A stretch of 64,000 nt of DNA, taken from the NCBI GenBank assembly GCA_023101725.1, contig JALJCO010009077.1, positions 186,001-250,000 on the forward strand, in the 5' to 3' direction. Positions 23,277-36,000 of the stretch are shown here, one piece after another. The notes beneath the pieces are model-generated. The model worked only from the letters and a program-made list of their open reading frames with translations, searched no databases and was not told the DNA's origin. The translations under genes were made by a program, and so were the position numbers. Origin of the DNA: Atherinomorus stipes. Taxonomy: Eukaryota > Chordata > Actinopteri > Atheriniformes > Atherinidae. The first letter of the stretch is position 1, and each line of letters begins with the position of its first letter.

Positions 23277-24445
23277 GTTTCTTTAATGCACCAACATTAA
23301 CAGAAGCCAAGAAAAGGAAAATGAAAGTCCCGATGAAGCGTAACGACATCAAGTTAATCACAGCGTCAACTACTTCCTGTCTGTGGATTTCACTATAAAA
23401 GCACCAGAATACTGAAAGCGTTTTCTGGACTGGTGATTAGTTTTTACCACCAGAATACTCAAAGAATATTCTAACAAAGAATTCAATTCTTAATTAAATA
23501 TTCCCAGGTTTTTTGTTTGTTAGGTTAGACCTAAATCAATTCAGCACCTCTTTTTTTCCCTTTACATTCATTCTCAACAAGTACTAAGTAATGTCCCATT
23601 TTCCAAGAAATAGCAATAAAATTACAGATTAAGGAACATTGCCTGAAAGTCACTGTTGGGTTGTATGGCTGTAGCAATGCTAAAATGATTTACTTTTTGA
23701 TAAAGGAACCTAGAATATGTATGAAATGCTGAATGATTATTATGACTAAATCACCTTCGTCAAATTATCTTGAGAGGAAACTCTTATTTAGAAGTTTGCC
23801 TTATTTTGTCTACCTTTACAGACGTCGACTTTGTTTTGAACTAACACGTGGAGATTCCGACTAAAAACATGTACACAAACTATGGTTCCCCTTTAGTAGA
23901 CAGACGTAAAAAATATCTGTCTGCAAAGAAAAATAAAACAAAAAAGCACCTGTTGAGATAAATATAGACAAATAAAATCCATAAAGTTTTATTTCCAAAA
24001 CCAAGCATATATAAAAGTTAACATTTTTAAGAGTCACATTCATATTTCGTATAATTTCTTTAGTATATTTTATTTCTACCACAATAATTTATCGATAGAA
24101 CTTTTTAATAGAAAGAGAAAATTGGTTCAGATTTAACATGACTGTATCAGGTCAAATATTCTACATCCAGACTGGAATATAGAAATACACCCACTGAGAT
24201 TATTAATCCAGTGGTGTTTTACTGATGTCTGAACTTTAACAATGGAACACATTTAAAAAAGAAAATTAAAATTAAAAGTTAAAATGAAACAATCCAGATG
24301 TGATGTGAACTGGTAACGTTTCCAACCTCATCACTCCATCAGTTGAACATCACCTACAGAGACTCAGAATGAAAGATTATCTGTTCATGGAGCTTCTTTA
24401 GAAAAACCATCAGACTGATTGATTAACAGAACAGGTGATCAGAGA
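23277..24445. other. psmf1 upstream / intergenic
   Basis: This holds the psmf1 5' flank. The immediate upstream sequence has no TATA box that can be supported. The remainder is AT-rich with no gene or repeat recognised. Confidence 0.45.
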
Positions 24446-25575
24446 TCAGTTTTTACCACCATAATTCAGACCAGGACTAAAGAATGGGAAGAGTTTCTCA
24501 GTGAAGCAGCAGCTAGTCAAACAGAAAATCAGTGCTACACATCATAAAAGGAGACCAGACCCTCCTCATAATCCACAAACACCCCCACCTTCTCAGGAGC
24601 CGGCTGGGCATGGAGATGGACTGCAAAGGTCATAGCATAATACTTAATTCCATTTCTCAACCCTACAGTCCAGAAACCATCCTGAGGACTCATTGTGATG
24701 CTTCCCTTCCTGGTAATGGACTCACTGGCGACTTCTAAAATAGGGCAGTGAGTTTTTCCTTTAACCTGAACCTCAAAGTAAAATCTGCCTGAAGAGAAAC
24801 TCTGACTTCCTAAAACATCGGGACACTGAGAAAATCTCTTTGATTATCTGGGAGATTCTTATCATCATCATCATCACTATCATAAACTTGTTTTCCATCA
24901 TCAGACAGGACCAGGTCTGAATGAGCTGTATCAGGATCCAGAGTAACATCAATTGCATCCTGCTGGACCTTCTTCAGCTCAGCCTCCATCATCTTCTTCC
25001 TCTGTTTTTGTCTCCTCCAGCAGAGACACAGCTCTCACCACAGCCCCCTCATATGATGGAGGACGAACTCCGACCTCCATCCAGTACCTTAGAGCAGCTG
25101 TCAGGGAGCAGAAGCTTTGGAGGAGGTAGAGGTGTCTTGGATCTCCTCTCTGAACTCCTCCAGGCCTCTCTGAACAGCCTCCATCAGAGCAGTGAAGACC
25201 TGAACAGCTTCTGCTGTCTCTCTGTTTGCAGCATCTTTACTGATCTTCACTGACTCTTTAAGCACCTGAATCTTCGGTCGTCTCTTCTGGATCATCTTCT
25301 GGATTTCAGCCTCTATCTTCCCCAGCTCTGCCTTCTTTCCTTCAAATTCTTCACTCAGAGGAACAAACTCCTGAGTCTTGTGGTGGCAGAGCGAGCAGAC
25401 ATGTCTGGTCGCTCTTACAGAACAGCTCCAGAGGTTTATCGTGCTTCCTACACATCCTGTCCTCCAGGTTCTCCACAGACTCCATCAGCTGATGTCTTTT
25501 CAGAGCTGGACATGTCCAATGAGGCTCCAGGTGAGTTTGACAGCAGGAGGTCAGACACAACAGGCAGGACTTCAT
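24446..25575 (-). pseudogene. TRIM (B-box / coiled-coil / PRY-SPRY) pseudogene
   Basis: Minus-strand pieces follow the order of a fish TRIM16/25-like protein: a B-box region (MKSCLLCLTSCCQTHLEPH, then MCRKHDKPLELFCKSDQTC), a coiled coil (MIQKRRPKIQVLKESVKISK), the PRY start (LDPDTAHSDLVLSDDGKQVY) and a last piece (FTEKLFPFFSPG) before TGA at 24448-24446. A frameshift sits just after QTC near 25385. Further shifts and an in-frame stop lie near 25060, and the middle of SPRY is degraded. No RING is seen upstream. It differs clearly from the three TRIM genes at 40956-57828, so it is a separate TRIM lineage. Confidence 0.85.
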
Positions 25576-25973
25576 ATAAAGATGATCAACATGATCATAA
25601 ACATAATCAACTCAAAACAACTGAGATCTTCTGATTCTGGCTTTGTTTCGACTATATTTTTCTTGGCTGCAGCTCAGTGAATGAAAACACATTTTCCTGG
25701 ACTGGATGGCAGGGGGTTGATGTTTCTGATGTTCTGCTGCCCTCTGCTGGACTCAGTGAGGAACTGCATCAGTTTCCAGCAGCTCACATCACACTGATTC
25801 ATCATATCCAAGGATACATTTTTTATTTTTTCAAATTTCACAGAAAGTCATTAAAAAATGTTTGATATCAACAGAACATCTGACAGATTATCTGCTTTTG
25901 GACTTCTCATGATTTTTTCATAATCAGTGCAACAAAGTAATCAGATATTTCTGAGTAGAATGGGATTAGGATC

Positions 25974-26745
25974 TATCCATCCATCCATCCATCCATCCAT
26001 CCATCCATTTTCTTGCCACATATCCAAGGTTGGCCCAGACTTCCCTCTCCCGGGCCACATCCACCAGCTCATCCAGTGGGATCCCAAGGCGTTATAAGGC
26101 CAGCCAAGAGTCCCTCCAGCATGTCCTGGATCTTCCCTGGGATCCCATCCCTGTAGGACGTGTCTGGAAAACCTCACCAGGGAGGCGTCCAAGAGGCATC
26201 CTGTCCAGGTGCCCGAGCCACCTCATCTGGCTCCTCTCAGTGTGGAGGAGCAGAAGCTCTACTTTGAGCCCCTCCCGGATGACTGAGCTTCTCACCCTAT
26301 CTCTAAGGGAGAGCCGAGATCTCATTCTTTCGGTCATGACCCACAGCTCGTGACCATAGGTGAGGGTAGGATTGTAGACTGACCGGTAAGTCGAGAGCTT
26401 CGCCTTCTGGCTCAGTTCCTTCTTCACCACAACATATCGATGCAGAGTCCCCATCACTGCAGACGCCGCACCGATCCGCCTGTCGATGTCCCGCTCCATT
26501 CTTTCCTCACTTCTGAACAAGACCCCCAGATACTTGAACTCCTCCACCTGGGGCAGGACCTCACCTCAAATCCAAAGAGGACGCTCCACCCTTTTCTGGA
26601 TGAGGACCATGGTCTCAGATTTGGAGGCGCTGATTCTCATGCCAGCCACTTCACACTGGGTTGCAAATCACTACAGCAAGAGTTGGAGATCATGGTGCGA
26701 TGAAGCCAACAGAACAGACATCATCTGTATTACCTATTCCCAGTT
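25974..26745 (-). mobile_element. 5'-truncated RTE-like LINE, 3' end
   Basis: On the minus strand it encodes a reverse-transcriptase C-terminal region (MEEFKYLGVLFRSEERMERD, LTYGHELWVMTERMRSR, RWLGHLDRMPLGRLPGEVF). It ends in a tandem ATGG tail (25974-26008). A short tandem-repeat tail is typical of the RTE clade. The frame is shifted in places, and only the last 0.77 kb or so remains. Confidence 0.8.
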
Positions 26746-26776
26746 TATGCCCCAATGTTGTTACCATTCACCAGAG

Positions 26777-26985
26777 GTGTCAAAAATTGGGTAGAAGTAG
26801 AAAGTAGAAACCCTGTCCAGCAGTTTTTCCAACCAATCACTGAGCCAGCTGGGTTTAATTAGCTCCTCTCTCAGGCAGATGAGCTCGTTAGTGAAAACAG
26901 CTGTTCTAAATGTACTGGCAGATCCAAAAACATGGCAGGATTTGTACTTGAAAACTGCTTTTACTTCTACTTTTGACACCTCGGT
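26777..26985. mobile_element. MITE with AGGTGTCAAAA ends
   Basis: GAGGTGTCAAAAATTGGGTAGAAGTA on the left (first 20: GAGGTGTCAAAAATTGGGTA) faces TTTTACTTCTACTTTTGACACCT on the right. A related, more diverged copy lies at 43857-44040, sharing GCAGATCCAAAAACATGGCA. Confidence 0.65.
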
Positions 26986-26989
26986 CATT

Positions 26990-27516
26990 CACAAACAGGC
27001 TGGACAGAAAATAAGAATAAATAGCCTACTCTGAAAAAAATCTTATTTCATCATGTTGGGGGTAGCGGTGGATTCTCTTTCTTTTTTTCTCCCTAAAACG
27101 AAAACCTGGTGTTAACTGAAATATGTGTCTGTATTAATATCCATCAAAAATGTCTCACCAATAAAAAAAGACCAGTTTTCTTTCAAAGTTGATTAACTTG
27201 CAGTGTTTCTGTCTGTCTGTATGCACTAATCTGCCATTATGTTGTTTTATTATTCATTTAGTCTTTTTGTGTGGGTTTTGGTTATTCAAACAATATCTAA
27301 ACTGAATTTTCACAACTTTATGCTGCTTGCTGTCAATTGTATCTGTGTTGTAATATTTGCTGCTTGCAAATAAGGTTTTCTGTAAATAAAAAAAAAGTTC
27401 CCATTCATTAAATACGATTAAAAGAATATATTTTAACCACTGCATCGCTTTTAAACTAACTATTAAATGCATGTTTTTGTTTTTTTCAAAATACACCTTG
27501 CTTCCAGTCTGACTTG
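26990..27516. other. pigu upstream region
   Basis: AT-rich intergenic DNA; no gene or defined repeat was recognised. The likely proximal promoter begins near 27517. Confidence 0.4.
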
Positions 27517-27591
27517 ACGTTGGTTCGCCTACATTTCCCATCATACCTCTCCAAGGCAGGGCGTAGAGCACTTCCTTGTCAAGATGGCGGC
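27517..27591 (+). promoter_or_regulatory. pigu: pigu candidate core promoter: ZNF143-like and YY1-like sites
   Basis: CTACATTTCCCATCATAC (27529-27546) resembles the ZNF143/SBS motif ACTACAATTCCCAGCATGC. AAGATGGCGGC (27581-27591) matches the YY1 core and contains the pigu start codon. No TATA box is seen. This is the usual makeup of a TATA-less housekeeping promoter; use of the sites is inferred. Confidence 0.5.
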
Positions 27592-30500
27592 TCCCTTGAC
27601 TCTGCTTTTGATCGTAGCTGTTACAATCCGTGCTGCTCTTTTCAGATCCAGTTTAGCGGACCTGATTGCAGAGAGGGTGGAGGTAGTGTCTCCAATTACG
27701 GCCTGGAAAAGAGGTAAGCAGGTGTATAGCAGCGGTTTGAGCTCGCGCTAACCCCCCGCTCCAGCATGGCTCCGTCAGCGCGTCGCTTTCATCTGTGAAC
27801 TGACTGGAGTCAAACCGGTTCACAAACCAAAAACTGAAGCTGGAATTCACATTAAATTGGTCGCGAGCGTCTCACAAAGACTAATTTAGCCGTAATTACG
27901 TTGCACCTGAAATGTTGAATGATCTTGTTTCGTTGTCTCTGACTGAGCTTTGTTGTGCTTTTTTTTTGCTCAAAGATGCGAACATCAAAAGAGCATCATG
28001 TTTTGTTTTTGTTTGTTTTAACACTATTGACTGTTGTTAAAATGTAATCTAATTGGCCCCATTTATCTTTTAAGTAGATATCACGACTATATTTATTTCT
28101 AATGCAATAAGTGGTCTGATATTTGTGTTGGACTGGATGTATAATATGCTGTATGCCCTGATTAACAAAAGGAAAAATACTAGTTTTTAAAACTAATTGA
28201 ATGCTCGTACTCTCAGTACTGTACACTAACCTGTCAATGCGACCAAAACAAGGTGTAGTGAGCTTTCAATCAAGACTGATGCGTCCATGTTGGCACAGAG
28301 TGAAAAGGCATGATGAAGAAACTCATAGATTTGTAAGAGAAATGGTTTTCTACGGTGTTTCCAAACTTGGATGATGAAACTGCCTCAATGTGCCACTTTT
28401 GTTTTGTTGTTATTTTGTGTTTTTAGTTATCGAAGGTTTGGCTCTGCTTGACTTGGGAGTTTCTCCGTACTCTGGAGATGTTTTCCATGAGGTGAGATCT
28501 AACACAAACATGAACTATTTCAGATTCAACCTTTTTTCTTCATCAGAGGCTTCATTCATTTGATGTAAATAAGCTCAGACTCCTGTGCTAATGGGCAGAA
28601 ATACCAATGTAGAGCTGCCAGGCTTTTCCCCATCTCTTTGCTCACATGTGTTTTTCTTCTGTTTCTCTCCAGACGCCTCTCATCATTTACCTCTTTCACT
28701 TTCTGGTGGATTATGCTGAGATCACATTTATGGTAAGGGGGAGAAATTTACCATTTCAGTATTTGTAAAACAACAGAGGACTGAAGTTTTAGTGTTTTCA
28801 GTTTGAACACCAATAAACATTTTTTAAAGCTGGAATAAAATTATACTTAAAGCATTTTTTCAGCTCTTTTTCCCCGTTCTGTGTCTTCAGTTGGCAGATG
28901 TCATGACTGCGGTTGCTCTCTACCTAGCAGTGAAGGAGTACAACAAACAAGTGGTGAGAAAATAACAAAATATTAAGAGAAACATCTTACACTGAATAAG
29001 ATGCACTAAGGCAAGCATGATGGTGTAACTTGCTACTCCGTGCTTTTCTATCGTGCAGATGCATGTGCTTTCCTCCTCGTAGTAACAGAGAGGGGACATT
29101 TTTAATGCACCCTCTTTCTGGTTTTTCAGTTCAGAAAGCAGAAGTTTGCCTTGGAAGCAGACCGCTACCCTCTGGACTGTCTGGAGCTCATCAGAAGCCC
29201 TAAAGAAATGTACTACATCCCTCTGAAAGTGGCCATGTTGTGAGTACTCCAAACCTTTCACTGACAGTAAAGACAGATGCAGGGAGGTGTTTTAATGGGC
29301 TATATGCACGGTTCCACTACTTCTTTAACTTCAGACAGCACCTTTGCTTTTTGTCTTTCATTATTGGACAAACTGATCAATCCAGGTGTGTCTGCTCTCA
29401 GTAACTGGCCAAACACACCTGGATTAATCAGTTTGTCCAATAATGAAAGACGGGAAGCAAAGGTGCTGTCTGAAGTTCAGGAAGTAGTGGAACCGTGCAT
29501 ATAGCCCATTGGAGCAGTTGAGAGGGACCCAACTGCAGTCACGGTACGTCGCCATATATCCAATCCAAGCCGGAAGTCCCAATCGGAAGTTTCGTTTTCA
29601 TGCAACTTACTACAATCTAACCCTGACCCTGACCCTTCTCCTAACCCTAACCACCCGACTACACTATACCCATCTGTTTGCACGCGATAGTTACCCATGG
29701 TGGTATTTAACTAATTTCCACATGAGACTTCCTGTATAGATTGGATGTATGGCGGCACCCTTGTTGGTCATCAAGGGTGAGTTTGATGCTCGTTGTCAGC
29801 TAAGCTGTTTGTTGTCCTTTCTCAGTTACCTGTTGAACCCGTTCACCATCTTATCCTGCGTTGCCAAGTCAACCTGTGGCCTGAACAACACTGTCATTGC
29901 ACTTTTCATCTTCTCAACGATAAAAGGTGGATTTCAGATCTGTGGTATTTTGTCAGTGTTCAATTGAGTTTCTCTTTTTTATCTTCGGTGTCCATTAATG
30001 TTTTTATATAGTTCTTAAAAACAAAACATTTAAAATTTAGCCACAAAGATCTACTTTTCCTCCATTTAAATATCATTTTCAGATAGTTTTGCCTTCAGAT
30101 GTAACATTTTAAAATGCCATGTTGTTTCAGGAAATGTTTTGCTTAGTGCCATATTTCTGTGCTTGGCCACGTATCAGTCCATCTACCCTCTCACGCTGTG
30201 TGCTCCAGCTCTGCTCTATTTGATGCAGGTATGTTTTTATATGAAGTTACAATGATAATAAACTGTTCTACTGTTTCGCTGTCTTAATCTAATAACATTT
30301 GAATGTGTTTCCCTGGATTTAACCCTCTCCATGTTTCCATCAGCGGCAGTACATTCCAGTGAACCTGCGGCGGGCCAGCTTCTGGTGGTTCGTCGTGCAG
30401 TATCTCTTCATGTACCTCGGCAGCCTGTTTGTCCTCATCGGTCTCTCCTTCTTCCTGCTCGGCTCGTGGGACTACCTGCCCTCTGTTTACGGCTTCATGT

Positions 30501-32981
30501 GAGTGGAGAAAAGAGCATGCGCTATGGAGAGTCGTCATTTAGCTCATTCGTTTAATGCAAAGAGATTTCTGCTTGTCAGAATTGTCACTTTTAGAAATAG
30601 TCGAACTCAGACAAACAAAATTGAGAGCGCTAAGATTTCTCAACCAAACTCGTTTCTCACACAACTGTCAGCCGTCATATTCACTCAGTCTGCTACACTT
30701 GGTATGATTGGAGATCAGGTCATTGTGGGGTTGCATCACCCTTCTGGTCCGTGTTTGCTTTCACACTGCACTTCACGAACTGAACCTCTTGAATGTCTTA
30801 TTCCAGTCCTCGCCTGAGGCAGCGCTGCATCAAGAACACTGAAGGAGAAGAAAATACAAACAATAAACAAGAGCACTTACTCATCTGATGGTTAAACAAG
30901 GCAACTTCTGTTTCCACCACATAAGCCGTGGTCGGATTCCTGTATTTGGCTCACATGAAGTGAACTGAGACCCATGTTTTGGGGGGGACCAGAGTCCGTT
31001 TCTTCAGTGCACATCTGAGTTTGTTTGTGCATTCACACCTCCCCCCAAAAAACAGGCTTTCTAAGCACACAAAGCAGGATTTGATTCAGAAGATCTGGTG
31101 TGAATAATCAGTGTTTGCTGATATACTTTAAAATGTTCCTACTAAAGCAAAGCTGCTCTTCTAGGTCACGAAGCTTTGAGAAAAATGAGTATGTGGTAAC
31201 GCTTAGCGAGAGCATTAGGAGTTGGATATAAAGATATAAACATGATGGCTTTGATTTGCTCCTCAGATCCATAAAGTTTGCAACTTTTCTTACAAACTAA
31301 ATCCTTCCTATTTGCAAGCAGCAAGACATAGCCTTCAGGAAGCATCTTTAGATGCACTGTCTATGTGGTCAAACAACCAGCCTAAGAACATCCGGCCGCC
31401 GTCCTCAAAATTATTTATTCACCTTATTTTGCCCTGCCCACTTCTAAACGTCCTCTTCTTCTGGGAATGTGTTGACATTTCCAGTCGCTAGCTGCGGCTC
31501 GTTGGTTACATTGGAAAACACAGTAGTCCACGTAGCGAGATGCAGCGACTTTGCTGGGAAGAAACTAAACAGACTATTTTGAAAAATTCATATGGAGATT
31601 AATAAAGTCCATCAAGTGGGTGGATGGATTTTATTGGAAGGGTTTTGAATATTAAGAGTGAAAAACGTGATACTATGTTGTAAACTCAATTAGCATGTGG
31701 TGCTCTGTAGTGAACATCATACACAGATCAGAAGAGAGATGAGATGTTGGCACGTGTACCAATGAGTCAATAGTGTTGGGTTAATTCCATTTAGCTGTTT
31801 CAACATCAGGGTCTTTTACTACTGTCAAGTGTGTGGCATTAAATCTGTGCAGGTTACAAGAGTCCAGTAACATGTGACAGTATTAAAGATCAGATGCCAC
31901 CTCCTGTAGTTTATGCTTCATATCGTAGCATGATGAAATCATAGTAAATACCCCTGATGCTAAATTATACTGAACATGAAAGCTTAACTGGTAATTGACT
32001 GCCAAATTTAGATTTCGAGTTATGATATGCAGTTGTGTGAAAGTGTTTGCCTCCTTCCTTATTTCTTACTTTTTTTGCGTGTTAGTCACACTTGAATGTT
32101 TCAGATCATCAAACAAATTTAAATGTGAGACAAAGATAACACAAGTAAACACAAAATGCAGGTTTTAAATGTAGAATTTTTATTTTTAAGGGGCAAAAAA
32201 ATCCAAACCCACATGGCCCTGCATGAAAAAGTAATTGCCCCCTAAACCTAATAACTGGTTGGGCCACCCTTAGCAGCAACAACTGCAATCAAGCGTTTGA
32301 TAACTGGCAACGAGTCTTCTGCAGCGCTGTGGAGGAATTTTGTTCCACTCATCTTTGCAGAATTGCTGTAATTCAGCCACATTGGAGGCTTTTCCAGCAT
32401 GAACCGCCTTTTTAAGGTCATGCCACAGCATCTCAATGGGATTCAGGTGGGGACTTTGACTAGGCCACTCCAAAGTCTTCATTTTGTTTTTCTTAAGCCA
32501 TTCAGAGGTGGACTTGCTGGTGTGTTTTGGATCATTGTCCTGCTGCAGAACCCAAGTGCGCTTCAGCTTGAGGTCATGAACAGATGGCCGGACATTCTCC
32601 TTCAGGATTTTTTTCAATCACTGCAACCAACTGTTTTCTGTAATGTTTAATCAGACTTCTACACCTGTTGCAAGTATTTTGGTCCACTGTTCTTGAGCAC
32701 AGTGCTCTAAATTGTCTGGGACTGTTTTGTTTGTTTGTTTGTTTTGGCTTTTTTTTAAAATATTCTAATCAATTACAAACCAAAAGCAATGTTTAATTTC
32801 ACTAAATTATGGTTTTGTAAACTTTATTTATTACTGTTTTTATAGTTTATTTAAACACCTATTGTAAATTTAGCATTTTCTTATATTGACGGGCATGAAT
32901 AATTTTGAGGATGTCTGTATATACAGTATAATTTGGGGGGATGAAAAATTGATCACTAAACCTCACACAAAGAGTAAAACC

Positions 32982-33012
<31 letters not shown>

Positions 33013-36000
33013 CCCTCACAGGAATGCTCTTTTAAAACTTGCAGTTAGTTTTGGTCTAAAAAAAATTTTGATACAAAAAATTTAAACCAAATCAGAAATA
33101 AAATGAGGTTTGTAAAACGGTGCAGGTTTGGTGCACAACAGTAAGAAACAGAAAGGGAACTTGTTGTGTCTTACATGTGCAGTTATGGTGGAAGGGGGTT
33201 GAGGTGGTTGCTCTCTGCTGGACTACGAGAACCTGGATATACAGCAGGCTGCTCTGATGCAAGAAACGTTTCTTCATTACTTAAATTTATCCACCAGAGT
33301 GTGCTGTAATACAGTGAAAACAAATCTTTAAACAATAATCTTGTACAGATCATTGTCTTCATCCTCTTCACTATCAAATTCATGTCATGCATTTATGTTT
33401 CAGTTGACATCAAATGTGGTGTTTTCTGTTTTTCTGCCTTCAGTCTCTCAGTCCCTGACCTGACCCCGAACATCGGCCTCTTCTGGTATTTCTTCGCCGA
33501 GATGTTCGAGCATTTCCGCCTCTTCTTCCTCTGCGTGTTCCAGATCAATGTTTTCTTCTACACCATTCCTCTGTCCATCAAACTCAAGTAAGTCCGCCAC
33601 ACCCTCCCCCTTCAGTTCATCCAGATCATGACACTGCTGTCTTCAGTGGAAATTTTTTAAAATCCTTAAACTTGAATCTAATCCAACCACGTGTTTGTCT
33701 GTGGGCTGCAGGGAGCATCCTGTGTTCCTGATCTTCATGCAGCTGGCTGTGATCTCCATCTTTAAGTCTTACCCCACAGTGGGAGATATTTCCCTCTACT
33801 TGGCTTTCCTTCCTGTCTGGAGTCACCTGCACAGATGTGAGTGTTTATTTTTTTAATAAAATACAGTTCAGAGGGACAGGTGAATGTAGGGATGGGCGAT
33901 ATAGACTAAAAAATGTATCACAATAATTTCTCTTATTTATCAAGGTAATGTTAAGTGATGATGAAAACTATCAGCAAAATATTTTGTATTATAAATCTGT
34001 CTTGAAAGCCCTACAAAATACTAGAAGCCACTAAACTGTATCAATTAAGTTCAAGTAGTGCACCTGTATTGCAAAACTAGTGACACCAATCAAACAAGTC
34101 TGAAATATGAGAGACCAAATTCCACATTTTAAAATTCCAGATCAGTCTGATTAACAAGTTTTCTTTTCTTTCTCCTTATCCAGTCTTGAGGAACATCTTC
34201 CTGGTGTCCTGTGTTATGCTGGCCTGTTCGGCTCTGTTCCCGGTTCTCTGGCACCTCTGGATTTACGCCGGCAGCGCTAACTCCAACTTTTACTACGCCA
34301 TAACTCTGCTGTTCAACGTTGCACAGGTAGGGAGCAAGTTGTTTGGGAGCAGATGACACTGATATACAGTAAAACATCATGTTGGCACGTGTACCAATGA
34401 GTAAATAGTGTTGGGTTAATTCCATTTAGCTGTTTCAACATCAGGGTCATGTTAGTCTGCACGCCTAATGTGCAACAAGCTCTAATGTCTTGTAGAAGTC
34501 ATTGTTAATGTCGTTTTTAAGGGCTGACATAATGCAAATTCACAAACCATTTTATTTACAGCTTTATGGAAAAATTTATTATTGAAATTGGTCGAAAGTA
34601 AAACAGATACCACAGAGAATGATGTCACTGCATGTCAGTGGCTCAGTTTTGTTTCCGAAATATCTCTGTGTAAGTTTCGTAAAAGCAGAAGAAAATCACA
34701 CCAGCAGCATCTGGTTATAGCTTCACTGAAGGCTGGAAATGGGTTTAAAAAATTGTCTGTTACAAAGAAGCCGATCCTCTGACCAGCACCTCATCTGTTA
34801 ACACGCCCCATCATACGCAATGTTTCTCTTCACAAAGACTTTTCGTAGAAATGAAACTTCTCAGTTATGAGCCACAACTCATCACTCAGCTGATTTGAAA
34901 AGAACAAACCATTTAGATTATTATTTTTTCTAAGCCAAGTCACCACAGGCGCCAGGAACATCAGGTTTTCATATATATAATAATGTCAGTTGTTCCCTGT
35001 GTTGGGACCGGCAGCCATCTGGATCACTTTCTTAAAATAATTAAGCTTTATGAATGTTGTGTGTTTGTTTTTAGTCTTATAAAATCTAAAGAGTTTTAAA
35101 GTAACAAAAAACATAAATAATGGGAGAGGAAATAGTTGCACATAAAAATATCCACGAGATCGGCACCAAAAAAATTAAACCAGGTGAACAGTACTGAACT
35201 GTAAAATGTAAACTGCTCATGAACAAGATTAATGAGAACCCACAGATTAATCAAAGAAAAAAGTACTGAGAGCTGAAGGCTTGCATTTTACAGGAGCTGC
35301 ATTTAAGGCAACACTACTGAACTGTAGCAGGTTTTTCACATTTTGGCACCTCCTGACTGATTCTGCATCCATCTTGCATCGTGTCTCTTCTCTGAACCTT
35401 TTCCAGTCAGTAAAAATCAGATTGGTGCAACTCTCGTCTTTACAGTAGTTCCTGCACTGTCCGTTTCTCTCTTTCTTTTTCCTCACTTCTTCTGATGCAG
35501 TATGTCCTTTTGGGTTTCTTTGTTGAATCAGCCATGGTGCACTCTTAAAATGGCCAATGTGTTGATTTCCAGATGCTGTTAAGTTGATATAATACTCCAG
35601 GCTGGAGAAAGATAAGTTGTGAAGCGTCTGGATGCAGCAGGGCAATGACTGCTTCAGGAACGTAATGAATGTCAGGGTGCCATCGAAACGAGGCAGAGGC
35701 TTGGAGTTTTATGTAAGGAAAGTAATATAGTGTTGCTTTCAGTCATGGCTTCATTTCTGTGGGTTTAAAGAAATGAATCCATGAACCTGTAGATCAGCAG
35801 CTTCCGTGGTATGTAAATTGAAAAGAAAAAAATCTTTAAGGATAATTCTTGTCTCGGTTCCGTGGCCTTAATTCAACAGAGAGAGAGACGGTGAATGCGA
35901 AACGAAAGAGGGGTTTACATGCTGTGAAGGTCCGCAGGTCGAAACTCAAATTTAGGCCCCAAAGCTTGAGGACCCTCAGCCTTGACCCCACACTCCAAAT

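Noticed and set aside
29630..29665. CTAACCC-type telomere-like repeats
   Set aside because: Only a few irregular units, and they recur at 47528-47570 as the core of a MITE family, so this is not an interstitial telomere.
35247..35645. 132-codon open frame in pigu intron 11
   Set aside because: A few Cys and Lys/Arg patches but no family pattern; probably chance.
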